From positions 7,068,001-7,132,000 of the forward strand of contig NC_070565.1 of the NCBI RefSeq assembly GCF_026914185.1: a stretch of 64,000 nt of DNA, given 5' to 3'. Of this stretch, positions 1-11,000 are shown one piece after another. The number at the start of each line of letters is the position of its first letter. The first letter of the stretch is position 1. The stretch comes from Puccinia triticina (Eukaryota; Basidiomycota; Pucciniomycetes; Pucciniales; Pucciniaceae). The notes under the pieces were generated by a model. It saw nothing but the letters and a program-made list of their open reading frames with translations. It ran no database searches and was not told where the DNA came from. A program made the position numbers and the translations under genes.

Positions 1-34
1 ATTGTCTGGGGACAGACAATAAGTTGGGGGAGGA
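1..34 (+). other. 3' end of internal region of element O-1, with polypurine tract
   Basis: This is the last part of the internal region of a plus-strand LTR retrotransposon whose body lies off the left edge. Positions 23-34 are purine-rich apart from one T and abut the TG of the LTR at 35, as expected for the plus-strand primer of reverse transcription. Positions 1-8 and 13-20 form an 8-bp inverted repeat just before the tract. Confidence 0.6.
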
Positions 35-971
35 TGTGGTAGACGGAAAAGTGGAAAAATAAAAAGTTTTTTCTATGCCACATAACTACTCATACTAGGC
101 CTCAAGATACCATCAAATGGACCCCAGAAATGGATTCTACGGCCAATTTCACCCCTAGCCATCACTGGAAGCACCCCTGGACCCCCTCTAGTGTGGAAGT
201 TACACCTCATGGACACATATCACACGGCCAGCCCCAGTAACCCAGCTGTCATCTGCCCCAACCCGAGTTTCACAGTAGTACACTTATACATATCACAGGA
301 TACAAACATACATCTCCCTGTCAGGCTACACTCATTACATATTAACTACATACACTCCTTTATATACATAGTATGACATCATTTACACTGTTTCTGCAGC
401 CTCAGACTTTGTGTATACACTAATTCCCCCTGTATGACAGCTCATGCAGTCTACTGTTACCTCATGCATGCATTAGAATGTTCTGTTGTATATTCTGACA
501 CCATTCATGTGCCCCTGAGGGGTTATGACATCATTTGTATCTACTCCCACCAGCTAAAATCCCTCACCCTGTTGTCTAGATTAGCTGAAACCCTAACCCA
601 CAAGCCCCTCAGGGGCTCCCCTTTTGTCTATAAAAGGAGCTCTCTCCACCCCCAGTGGCCTGCTCCCCAGTTCCTCACCCAGAACTCACAAGTCACCCAA
701 CACTCATCCACACTCAAATCCTAAAACCCTTATAACAATAAATCAACCCTTATAACAACATTTCAACCCTTATAACAAAGTAATTGAAACACTTACACGT
801 TGCCAGTCAAACAGATTTCATCTGGAACAGACCAGACCTATCACTTAATAAAACTTGCCAAGCTGAGCTTGGTGGGTCTTGTTGACTGATAACAGAAGGG
901 CAGAGCTTGCAACTCCATCATACCCTTCACCATTCAGCAAAAGGGTTTCATTACCACTTTTGAGTCCTACA
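35..971 (+). mobile_element. 3' LTR of a plus-strand LTR retrotransposon (family O, copy 1)
   Basis: The 937-bp segment starts TGTGGTAGAC and ends GAGTCCTACA, with TG/CA termini. It is preceded by a polypurine tract and matches the LTR at 21246-22280 in its order of landmarks: a CCTCAAGATAC block near the start, a TATA-type box (TATAAAAGG at about 632), a CCAAGC..CTTGGTGGG..CTTGTT block, and a CATTCAGCAAAAGGGT block near the end. It interrupts the gag frame of element A. The base after the LTR begins CCGA; the matching upstream copy lies outside the window. Short open frames inside it are not genes. Confidence 0.8.
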
Positions 972-1766
972 CCGACTCGGTGGCGTACAGTGACAGCAAA
1001 TAGTCTCTTCAATGTATCCACCGACCAAATGAATCCTATCATCTGCGTTGCTAACGGCCCTAGTTGCAAAATGAATTTCCACTGCGTGGGTCCACTTCAG
1101 GAAGGCCTCGACGTCCTGAAAAGGACCTCTGAACTTGGGGCCGTCGGAGATGCGGTAGCGCTGGAGATTGATGCGACCAGTACCTGGAGGTGAGGTGGGT
1201 TCCTTCTTGACTGATGCTTCGATGAAAAGTTTCTCCAAGAGAGCGGTGTGGCTTGAGATTTTGTTGCGATCAGCTTGGGCTTGGGCTTGGGCAGTTTGAA
1301 GTTGAATTAGAGTGGTCTGTTGTATTGCCATCATGGCCCGTAAATAGTCTTTAGTGGACATATTGTCCGGGAGTTCAATAGTGGCGGGGTCAATTGGTTG
1401 TTTTCCCTGTGCTTGAGAAGAAGGACCTGGCGAGTCCCCAGGGTTGTTTGGTTGTTGCATGATAGGTAATCCGTGGGTCGACGCAGCGGGTGGATCGAGA
1501 GACACAGTCACGTTGGTCGGGACGATGGAGCGATTGGTTGCCGAGTTTATCAAGGAAAGAGCCGATAACGGATCAATCAACTCGAATTGGGGAGAGCTGG
1601 CTGGGATCGTCGGTGAGACTGGCAGTGGAACGTGAATGGCTGTTTCGTTCCTCAGTAGAGCTTCTAGCTGCGCTCGTCTGCGGCGCTCCGCGTTGCTGGC
1701 GCGGATAATAGCTTTGGTATCAGTCGGAGGGAGAAGAGGGTCTTTATTTGACCGTCGTGTTGTCAT
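972..1766 (-). pseudogene. Gag N-terminal fragment of gag-only element A
   Basis: The frame opens at the ATG at 1764-1766 (MTTRRSNKDPLLPPTDTK) and is homologous to the gag proteins of elements B and C in this window: a short basic N-terminus, a Gln/Ala-rich helical stretch, then a block RINLQRYRISDGPKFRGPFQDVEAF shared by all three (only part quoted). The product would be a capsid-like protein of a Ty3/gypsy-type element. After the block 'GGYIEET' the frame slips by one base relative to B ('KETNLLSFYSNEA'), so the last residues are out of frame, and at 971 the reading frame is cut by the O-1 LTR. The rest of A lies beyond the left edge. Family assignment comes from comparison inside the window and general resemblance to retrotransposon gag domains. 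Confidence 0.7.
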
Positions 1767-1966
1767 GAATTGGTTGAAAAAAAATCAGTTGAAATTTGAG
1801 GATCAGTTGAAGTCGTCTCAATCCGGAGGTAGGATTGGTCCAGGCAGTACAGTCAGTGTGCAGTGAAATGTTTGTCCCAATAGTGAAATTGGGATCGGGC
1901 AGTGTTCAGTAAATTCGATAAGCGGAAAAAAAATCTCCGCTGGTTGGTGAGACTAGAAAAAAAAAG

Positions 1967-2303
1967 TGTAAGAGATCAAAGATCTCTTCACTGGGGACAG
2001 TCTTGAGTGGGCTTGAGAAGCGCAATTTCTAGTACTTGGGGCTGTATTTCAATAACTAGCTCGGAGAAGAATATAAAAGGTCCAGTCTTCTTCTCAGTAT
2101 ATAAAATTCAGGAGGGAGCTGGGGAGAAGGGAAAAGGAGCATAAGGGGAAAGGGAATGCTCACCTAGCTCGGAGAAGAATATAAAAGTTCCAGTCTTCTT
2201 CTGCCGAGCTAAGGCCCGGGGCAACAGGGATGATGAGTCCTGCTGCTTACATAAGGTGTGACATGTATTTCTTGTGGAGCCCGTGGTGCGCGGGGGCTTC
2301 ACG
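1967..2303 (-). mobile_element. 5' LTR of gag-only element A
   Basis: The 337-bp segment starts TGTAAGAGATC on the plus strand and has the architecture of the 330-bp and 341-bp LTRs of B and C: two copies of a GCTCGGAGAAGAATATAAAAG block, a closing GGGGCTTCAC block, and on its internal side the junction AAAAAAAAAGTG that also adjoins the B and C LTRs. The expected terminal A is a G here (TTCACG). The leader at 1767-1966 separates it from gag and contains nothing else I recognise. Confidence 0.65.
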
Positions 2304-2482
2304 CGCTTGGTATTGGGTCCACTCTTGGTGAGGAAAGAGAGTGGCCGGTACCGGGCGCGCTGAGTTAGGCTAGGTACAAGTGGTGTACACATGTATCTAC
2401 AGGATTGTCTATATGCATAAACATGACTAAACTATGATTGATTAAGTTTGTCATCTTGGCACCCCCGGTCTCCAACATGTAA
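2304..2482. other. Unassigned spacer between LTR A and copia K
   Basis: I see no gene or clear repeat here. The last bases before 2488 are CCTCC, which recur at 16585-16589 as the target-site duplication of copia K. Confidence 0.4.
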
Positions 2483-2487
2483 CCTCC

Positions 2488-2832
2488 TGTTAGGATGGTT
2501 CATGCACTTATGCAAAAACCCATAGTAGAATCATGTACTTACATACCATGTACATAGATTCTCTAACCTTATTGGTGACAGGTCCAAACCTAGACCTGTC
2601 ACCGCCGAGCCGGTACAGTCCTAGCTCTCCCCGGTCCGAGCTCCTTTTCTCTTTCCTCACTGAGATAGGAGTATCGGATTTGACCCGTGGAGAGCTGACA
2701 GTCATTGGACTGTATTGTGCAGGTTAGTCCTTATGCCAAGCAATCAAGACCGAGATAGGAGTATCAGATTTGACCCGTGGAGAGCTGAAAGTCATCGGAC
2801 TGTATCGTGCAGATCCGTTTGACCTCATCATA
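2488..2832 (+). repeat. 5' LTR of copia K
   Basis: This 345-bp repeat starts TGTTAGGATGG and ends at CATCATA, judged by alignment with the 3' copy and the CCTCC duplication. Inside are two copies of a GAGATAGGAGTATC..TTGACCCGTGGAGAGCTGA block about 120 bp apart. The terminal dinucleotide is TA rather than CA, or the duplication is 6 bp (ACCTCC). Confidence 0.85.
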
Positions 2833-2904
2833 TAAGGTTAAAAGCCGCTCTTACCAGACCACGCCGTGTTCGACCGTACTGTCAGGATTCTCGGGATCAG
2901 ATAG

Positions 2905-5900
2905 ATGAATAGAGAGGATTTCGATACTGAAATAGAAAAGATTATTCTTAGAGAAGAAGGAAAAACAGAAGAAGAAATAGATCAGATTTTTGAAAAACGG
3001 AAAGTTTTGAATCAAAACCAACTCACACCCTCCACCTTGACACATCTTCTCACACCCACACCCTCCACCATACCGCATCCTCTTGCCACCGTTATGGAGC
3101 CCGTTCATGACCAAAAGCTGGCGAGCCTGAAACAGCAGATGGCAGATATGACGGCTGAAATCAATTGAGTGAAATCACTCCAACCTCATGGTCATGGTGA
3201 CGCCTCAGCAGCTGTTCGTGCGCAGGAGAATCGAAAGGAGATCATTCTAGGAAATTTCCTGCGGAACCCGATCAAGCTTCACAACCAAGTGAATCCCGAC
3301 CAAGTCATTCTTTCATACGGGTCGGCCAACTGGTCGCAATGGGAGGAATCCATAGAGGCGACGCTTCAATATGCTTTCTCGACAACTGAGTCTATGATCG
3401 CCAAGACGACAAACTTCACTCACCTCGCCAACGAAAACAACCATGCGATTGTGAGCCTGATGAAGAACACAATCAAGAAGCCGCTGCTTGGCATCATAAA
3501 GGCAGCCGGCCACAAGACGGCGAGAGCAATCTATGAAGCTCTGAAGTTGAAGTGTGAACGCTCCGACCGAAGACACAAGATTGATCTGGTTATGGCGTTG
3601 ATGGATCTGGCCAACGCTCCTGGATCTGCGGACGAGACGACCGTGTCAGCTTGGGTGAAGGTGAATAGCGAACTTGAACAATCCAAACTCACACTCGACG
3701 AGGCCGTTGGAATCCTCCTGCAGATCAACTTCAAACCGGCGATTGGGGCGGAGTTGACGAAGTTTGAGTTCACTGTGGACCAGAACCTCAACGACAAGAA
3801 GTGCGCCTCCTTTGCCGATGTAGCAACGGTCATTCAATCGGCCTCCGGAAAGGTGAAGCGAGCTCTTGCACATCAATCTGAGCACGTCCCAATGGATCTT
3901 GACCGTATCCACGCCTTCAACCAAGGGGGGAGAGGCAAATATATCACTCCCCAACGACAAAACTCAGTCAATAAATCGTCGAAGCTCAATCACCCACGTT
4001 TCTCAGTTGATAAAGCTGAGTACTACAAAGGCAAGGGTCAGTCGGAAGCCCTCCTCAAGCAACATGGTACAGAATGTGCATACTGTACTCGTGACAGCCA
4101 TTGGTTCGCGGATTGCTCGGAATTTTGGCGTGCGGTGGCAATGAAACAGATTGCTCCTCCTTCGCCGGATTTTGAATCTCAAGACTCGAAATACGTACCA
4201 CCTCGTCGGTCCGAACACCACGTCCGAAAAGTCAACTTCACCAACATGACCGAAGGGGTTCTGCTAGATTCAGGCGCGTTGGCTCATGTGAGTGGCGACT
4301 CTTCACTTTTTGAGCCGACTCGTAAACTGACGGTGCCTCAAACGTTTTATCTGGCGGTTACCGATTGCAATGTGGTTGTATCAAACGTTGGCAGGGTAAC
4401 AATTCCAACGCCAACCGGGAAGCTAGTGATTGATGAGGTGTACCATGTGCCAGGAGTAGATGGGGTAATCTTGTCAACTGGTAGATTAATTTCATCGGGA
4501 TGGAAACTCCAGTATGAAGGGACCAAGGCTACTTTACTAGATCCTTGTAATAATAGCTACCCTACCATCTTTCATAATTACTGCTGGTCCCTTGAAACTC
4601 TCGCCAACCCAATCCAAGCAAGTAAAATATCGCAAGTCCCATCGTTTGATCCGTACAAATGGCACATTTGCCTTGGCCACGCCTCCAATGATGTAGTGAA
4701 ACGTTACCTGAAGATAAACTATCCTGAAGTTAAAATCAGATGGTCTCCGTTCTTCTGTGATCAATGTGCCAAGTCAAAAAGCATCAACCGGAAGTCAAAT
4801 GGTGTAGAATCGCACATCGTGCGTGAAAAACCGCTAGATCTGATGGTGTCGGATGTAGCTGGACCGTTTGAGATAGATGTTCAAGGCATGAAATACTGCG
4901 TCACTCTGAGGGATCACGCAAGCACTTTCTCTTTTGTTGGAGCCATCGAAAGTAAATCGGACGTACCGGATAAGATCATGTCTTGGATGGAACACCTCAA
5001 GAACTACTTCGGCCGGTATACTTCTCACGTTCGATGTGACAACACCCCCAAGTATGTCCATGCCCTCAGGAAGAGACTTGACGTTGTTGGTGTGAAAACT
5101 GCGCCAAGTGCCCCATACACTCCTCAACAGAATGGGGAGGCGGAAAGACTGAATCGAACGATTGGAGACATGGCACGGACCATGCTGCATGAGAGCGACC
5201 TTCCGCGCAGGTTTTGGAGTTATGCCTGGTCAACGGCCGGCCATATTCACAATTGGATCCCAAACTCTAGAACTAGGGAGAAATCGCTGATTGAAGCTTT
5301 CTATGGCATAAAACCAAATCCCGACGTTCTCTATCCCTTTGGTGCGAAGGCGCTAATTCATATCCCGAATGAGCGTAGAAAGAAGTTAGACAAACGTGCT
5401 CAAGAGGCGGTCCTGATTGGTTACCCTGATGCTGGCGCCGGTTGGATATTCTTCTCATCTCGCGAACGTCGGGCAATCCACTCAACGGCAGCGGTATTCC
5501 TGGATTTCCAAAACCTTCCTGTCAAGAAGCGCTCGCCAAAGAAAAGTGACATCAATTTTGTACTGAATCAGATAATGTTGAAGTTGGGCAAGGAGAAGAC
5601 GGACGTACTTGCAGCTGAAGAGGCAAGAAAATTAGCTCAACTAGACACTGGACCTGAATTTGATCTACCAAAAATGATCAAGGCGGCACTTGCGGGATTG
5701 GACTTGGTTTCGTGGAAGGCGGCGGCGACCTACGAGATGGATAAATTTGGCGAACTGGACGTATGGGATGCGGTGGACCCTTTCAAAGGAATGCGGGTAT
5801 TGGGTGCATGTTGGGTGTTTTCAATAAAGCAGAAACCTGATGGGACGATCGAGAAGTTTTGAGCCAGATATGTTGCAAAAGGTTTCAATCAACGCCTTGG

Positions 5901-7086
5901 AGAAGATTGCAACGAAACTTACGCGCCCACGGCGTTGCTTAATACGCTCAGATTGCTGATTTCCATGGCCAATAAGTTTGGATTACCCATGGCTACCTTT
6001 GATGTTAGTTTGGCCTATCTGTACAGCCCAATCGAATAGGACGTCTACGTTCAACCTCCAATTGAAATTTTCCCACATCTAAAAGGAAAAGTGATGAAGT
6101 TGAAAAAGGCCCTCTATGGAACCAAACAAGCGGCAAGGTGTTGGTGGAAATATTTCAAACTAACCGTGGAGAAACTTGGTTTCGAAGCCAGTGAAATTGA
6201 ACCTTCTTTATACCTATTCCGTAAGGGCGCCGGTTTTGTCATCATTTGGCTGCATGTCGACGATGGTTTTGCGGTCGCGTCGGACAACGGTCTCCTAGAG
6301 CTCCTGCGAGACGGTATGATGAAGGACCTAGAGATCAAATGGTTGGCGAAGGTCAAACGTCTAGTTGGGATCAATATTGACAAAAGTGGTGATGCTATAA
6401 CCCTCAGCCAATCCCTGATGGCGAATAAAATCGTGGAAAAATACCACAGACCTTTCTTTGTCAAGACCAGTGCGTTACCAGACGACCTTTTAGAATATCA
6501 CACCGGGGATCCAATCAATCCTACAGAATACCGGTCCGTCATTGGTTCACTGATGTACCTCTCGAGTGGGAATCGGCCGATTTGGCATATCCGGTAAATC
6601 TTTTGGCGCGTTTCAGTGCGAATCCTAGCGAGACACACTGGAAAGCTCTAGATTTCCTGATGGGGTATGTAAAGAGGACGGCGCGGCGGAGCTTGGTCTA
6701 TGGTGGACGAGGGACAGATTTGCAATTGTGGACGGATGTGAACTGGGGCGGCGAGCATGAAAGGTCAACGACTGGGTATGTGATGACTTATTGCGGTGAT
6801 GTCATCGCTTGGGGATCTCGGCGACAGACAGTGGTAGCTCTTTCAACATGTGCGGCTGAATATCTAGCGCTCTCAGAAGGATCACAGCAACTTGCCCATA
6901 TCATGAACATCCTCCAGGACATCAAGCTTTATCCAGCAATTTCAATACATGTGGATAACGAGGCGGCAATCTTAATTGCAACGGACAATGCATCAAAGAA
7001 AAAAACTAAGTGTTTACAAAGGGCTTTCTACCTTGTTAATGATTTAGTTCAGGCCAACAACATCAAACTGGAATGGACAAGTACGG
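2905..7086 (+). pseudogene. Copia K polyprotein (gag-protease-integrase-RT-RNase H), 5' part
   Basis: The frame starts at the ATG at 2905. Recognisable parts (residues from that ATG): a gag zinc knuckle CX2CX4HX4C at about 390, the aspartic protease motif DSG at about 454 (LLDSGALAHVSG), the integrase HHCC domain at about 590 (HICLGH ... CDQCAKSK), the integrase acidic residues in VSDVAG, RCDN and QNGEAE (about 649, 711, 745), and RT with the HVDD active site near 6260. RNase H is split by element E and ends at 15422. Breaks: TGA at 3166-3168, TGA at 5860-5862, TAG at 6037-6039, and a one-base loss near 6576 (PIWHIR versus DLAYPVN). Both TGA codons read as CGA before one C-to-T change. The gene cannot give a full product. 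Confidence 0.9.
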
Positions 7087-7872
7087 TGTGGAACTCCGAC
7101 CGGTGCTGGGCCGTCGGCAGTTACTGGAAGGGAGAGTTGCGCTGAGCGCTGCCTTCGCGGTGATCCGGAAAAGAGTCGTGGGATTCAAGTTATAGCTTTA
7201 AGAGGGGGGGGGGATTTATGTTAAGAGACGACGGGGTTTAGATCCTCTTCGGCGGTGGTTTGTTTGCTGAGAATCTGGGGAAAAGGGCCGGCGAACTGGA
7301 CCGGGGACAGTGATCTTAAAGGAAAGGAATCTGGAAGAGGATCGGCGCGGGGGCTGAGAGGAGAAACTCAGAAGCTCCCGCGAGTATATCGGCGAACAAA
7401 GATCAATAAACTTTTGATTCAAGTTGATGAGATGATCTGACAAACAAAATTTTGGTTCAGACGAAATCCCATGCCCCCCCATCATCTGAGTTCGAGCTGA
7501 ACTCAGACTCCGGGGTTGTAACATGCTGTGGACAAGTCATCATACACCCGCGCGCACAAGCGCGCCACAACAGCAAGAGAAGGGAGGAAAGAATCAGAAA
7601 AGAAATAACACCAAAGGAAGAAAACCAACCCTCCGCATACAACACCTCTCCAACGCGCGCATTTTAGAAACAGAAGAACATAAGACAGAGGAGGAGAAAG
7701 GAAAACAACAAAACAAACACAAAGGAAACCAAAGCCTAATCCTGAAACGCCTTGAAGATTCCACCGCGCGCGACGCGCGCTGATTGATCTTGACGCCCAT
7801 GAGTTGATGTCTTGATGGCTGAAAACTCAAAGAATCCGCTGCGCCACGGGCGCCACACAAATGGCCACCACA
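7087..7872 (-). repeat. 3' LTR of element E
   Basis: This 786-bp LTR reads TGTGGTGGCC...GTTCCACA on the minus strand. It is almost identical to 14547-15332 and to the solo copy at 50022-50807. It contains runs of 10 G (about 7205) and 7 C (about 7474), and a GCGCGC-rich palindromic patch near 7765. The polypurine tract should lie at about 7873-7885 (minus strand GGTGGAGA), a weak example. Short open frames in it are not genes. Confidence 0.92.
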
Positions 7873-7997
7873 TCTCCACCACACTTGCAGTCTGTCCCTA
7901 GACTGCTTGTCTTCCGTCCGTGCACTAAAGAAAAGACCAGAAAAGAGAGGAGGGAGAAAGAGGGTCCTAAAGAGAGAAAACTGGGCGCCGACGCAAT

Positions 7998-8083
7998 GCT
8001 CACGAGTGTGGCAAGAAGTAGGGTTTCGAAGAATACGGTAGTAGCTACCCAGGAAGTGCATACCAGGAGAGGAACTTACTTCT
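7998..8083 (-). repeat. Dispersed E motif, copy at the pol stop codon
   Basis: On the minus strand the motif runs GTAAGT-TCCTCTCC...TGCACTTCC...TTCGAAACCCTAC...GCCACACTCGTGAGC. The TAA stop of pol (8076-8078) lies inside its GTAAGT. Related copies are at 11243-11348, 11654-11760 and 14261-14346. Confidence 0.75.
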
Positions 8084-11000
8084 GGTCAGGAAAGTCCTTG
8101 CGAGCATAAAACCTTTTTACCTGATCCGCGGCAAAACGCCGTTTCAATTCCGTGCCGTCAAGCTCCGCCAGAACGTAGGAACCACCAGGAACCTGTTTCA
8201 CGACGCAGTAGGGGCCATTCCAACGGTGGGCAAACAACTGCCCCCACTGCGTCTCTAAAGACCTGTTGAAAGCAAGAACTCGATCGCCAGGCTTGAGAGG
8301 TTCTCGAATCCGCGCTGCGTTCTTCTCTTCCCAATAGCGCAAGGAGTCGCCCCGCGCATCCATCAGCTTCCTGTAAGCGATTCCCCGAGTCTCCTCGCTG
8401 CGCTCTAGTTGCCGGGAGCGCGCGGCGAGGAGATCAGACGTGTCCTTCACCGCGTCCCAGTCAACACCGAGATAAGATTCGATTTCAAGATCGAGAGGAA
8501 GCACTGCACGCTGACCGAAAACAAGCTCGTAGGGAGAGTAGCCGGTCGTCCTCTTGGTGGAGATCCGGTCGGCGAAAAGCACTAAGGGCAGGTAATGGCG
8601 ACAGTTCTTTCCACTCTTGCCGGCCAGCATGACCAGAGCAGACTTGAGGGGACCGTGGCCGCGCTCCACCATGCCCTGCCCTTCCGGATAGTAAGGGGTG
8701 GAAACTCTGTGCTGCCCTGGCAAAGCGCGCAGCATCTCCGCCAACGCGCCGCCGAACTCAGATCCGCCATCTGTCGAATAAGAGCGCGCTAGACCATAGC
8801 GCATCGTCCAATTTTCTTGAAGAAACGCCGCTACCGCCTCCGAAGTGAGATTATTCAATATCTTGGCTTCAACCCACCCTGAGAAGTCGTCGCGAGTCAC
8901 GATCAGATATTTAGCGCCACTAGCCTTGAGGTGGACGGCGTCCATTGACACTCGCCCAAAGACCGTTGATTCTCCAGTGGGGTAGCGCAGCTCTTGGGGG
9001 CGTCTGAGGTCTTTCTTCTGACAATCCTCGCAGCTCCGACACCAACGCGCCACAGACTGCTTGAGGGACGGCCACCAAAAGCGCTCAGAGACGCGCCGAT
9101 AGGTCTCCGTGGTGCCGCGGTGGCCCAAATCCTCGTGGAGCTTGCGTAGGATCGAATCTTGCTTGGGTGGGATAGTTACAACGATGCGCGGCAACGGGCT
9201 GCCGCGCTTCATGAGACGGCCCGCTTGCAGAAAGAAGTCCACAGATCTGCGCTTCAAGGCGCGAAACTCCGCCGCATCCAAGCCTTCTGGCCGGGCCAAG
9301 GTCGCAAGAAAAATCTCCATACAACGCCAGAAGCCCTCCTGATACCCGGAATAGCCTGTTTTGGGGTTGACGGTGAAAGAGTGAAGCGGACGAATCGCTG
9401 GAGAGTCCTCGTCAAACTCAGAGGAGGGGGGATCACTGTCATCCTCGCCTTGAGGGCGCCGCGAGAGACCATCCGGCATAGTGAAGGATTTGCCCGGGCG
9501 GTGGACAATGTCGAAGGAAAAGAGTTGGATGAAAGCCACCCAGCGCGTCATTGGCGCGTTGGGGAGGCTTGGCGCGTTGATCATTTGAATAAGGGACTGC
9601 GCGTCAACTTGGAGCTCGAAATGCTGCCCCCATAAAATGGTTTGAAGCTTCTTGAGGATCCTCGCGACGCCGCATAACTCCAGTTTTGATTGGGAGTACC
9701 TCGACTCCACATCGGAAAACAGCAAGGACTCGTAAAGAGCCGGCCGGTCCAATCCATTCGAGTCTTCCTGGGAGAGGACCGCGCCTTCCGCATGAAAGCT
9801 AGAATCCACCGCAAGCTTGATTCTTCCCGCATCCGATCCGTAATTGATCTTGACAAGAACAATGTCCCTTCCCACAATGAGCTTCAGCTCCTCGAACGCG
9901 TCCTCACAATCGGAAGTCCAGAGAAATTCGGCGTCCTTGCGCGTCAGGCGGCGAAGTGGCAAACAAAGTTGAGACAGGGAGGGAATGAAGATCCTAACGT
10001 ACACAACCACGCCCAAAAACCCGCGCACCTCCGTCGCACTAGCCGGGGTTGGCCAAGAAAGGATCTTATTGACCTTACTCCTCGCCATTCGGCGGCCCTC
10101 CTTGCACACTACGTGGCCCACGATCTCCAAAGCGGGCACGCACACCGCGAGCTTCGACGCCGACACGGTCAACCCGGATTCTTCAATTCTGAACAAAATG
10201 CGCTCCAAAGTTTCCGCGTATTCCCAGACGAAGCGCCGGATGCTGGAGTGCCAATCCAGGACCTCATTGTCATAATCCGACACTGGGCCTTTGATCCCAC
10301 CGTCATCAATGAAAATACCCGCGTGCTCCGGGATTTCGTCCTGAAGAATCCAAACCATTTGAGCCTGGTACACTGCGACAGAGTTTGTTGCGCCTTGAGG
10401 GAGCCGGGTGAGCTGGAACCTTCCAAGCGGCGTGTCAAACGTCGTGAGTGGCCTTGAGATCGGATGCAAGGCGCGCTCGTCGTAGCCGCCCATGATGTCG
10501 CCGAGGCCGTAGCAAGCGCGGCCAGAAAAGGATTCTACGAATTCTTCGGTAGCCGGAGGAACGCCCGCATCTCGAATCATGACTTTATTTAACGGCTGGA
10601 GGTCGTGAACTATCTGCAGCTTGCCGTTGCCCTTCAACACACAGAACACAGGACTCGTGTAGCTTGTCGTAGATTGTTCGTAGAGGCCGGTGCGGACACG
10701 CTCACGGATGATCTTCGTGTATTCTTCCATCTTAGCTGCAGGGATTGGGATCTTCCTCTTCTGCCAAGGTTCGTGCTCCACCACAGGTATGATGTAAGGA
10801 AGCCCATATGACTCCTTAAGCAAACCGCGCTGAGACTCGTCAAAAGCTATGGAAAGATTTCTTTCCGCCAACACGTTCTTGATGAGATCCAACTCTGACG
10901 GGTTTAGCCACCCCGGAGGACCGAAGTTGACTACTTGAAGACTCAGCTCAGTGACTCGTCCGCGCGGCACAAAAGGGCCGGCCAAGGAACACAAGAGACC

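Noticed and set aside
7216..8109. Several short frames in the E LTR, repeated at 14676-15320 and 50111-50678
   Set aside because: They recur only because the LTR is repeated; no start context, domain or expression signal sets them apart.
9690..10457. 255-codon plus-strand frame opposite E pol
   Set aside because: Antisense shadow of RT and RNase H; no domain of its own.
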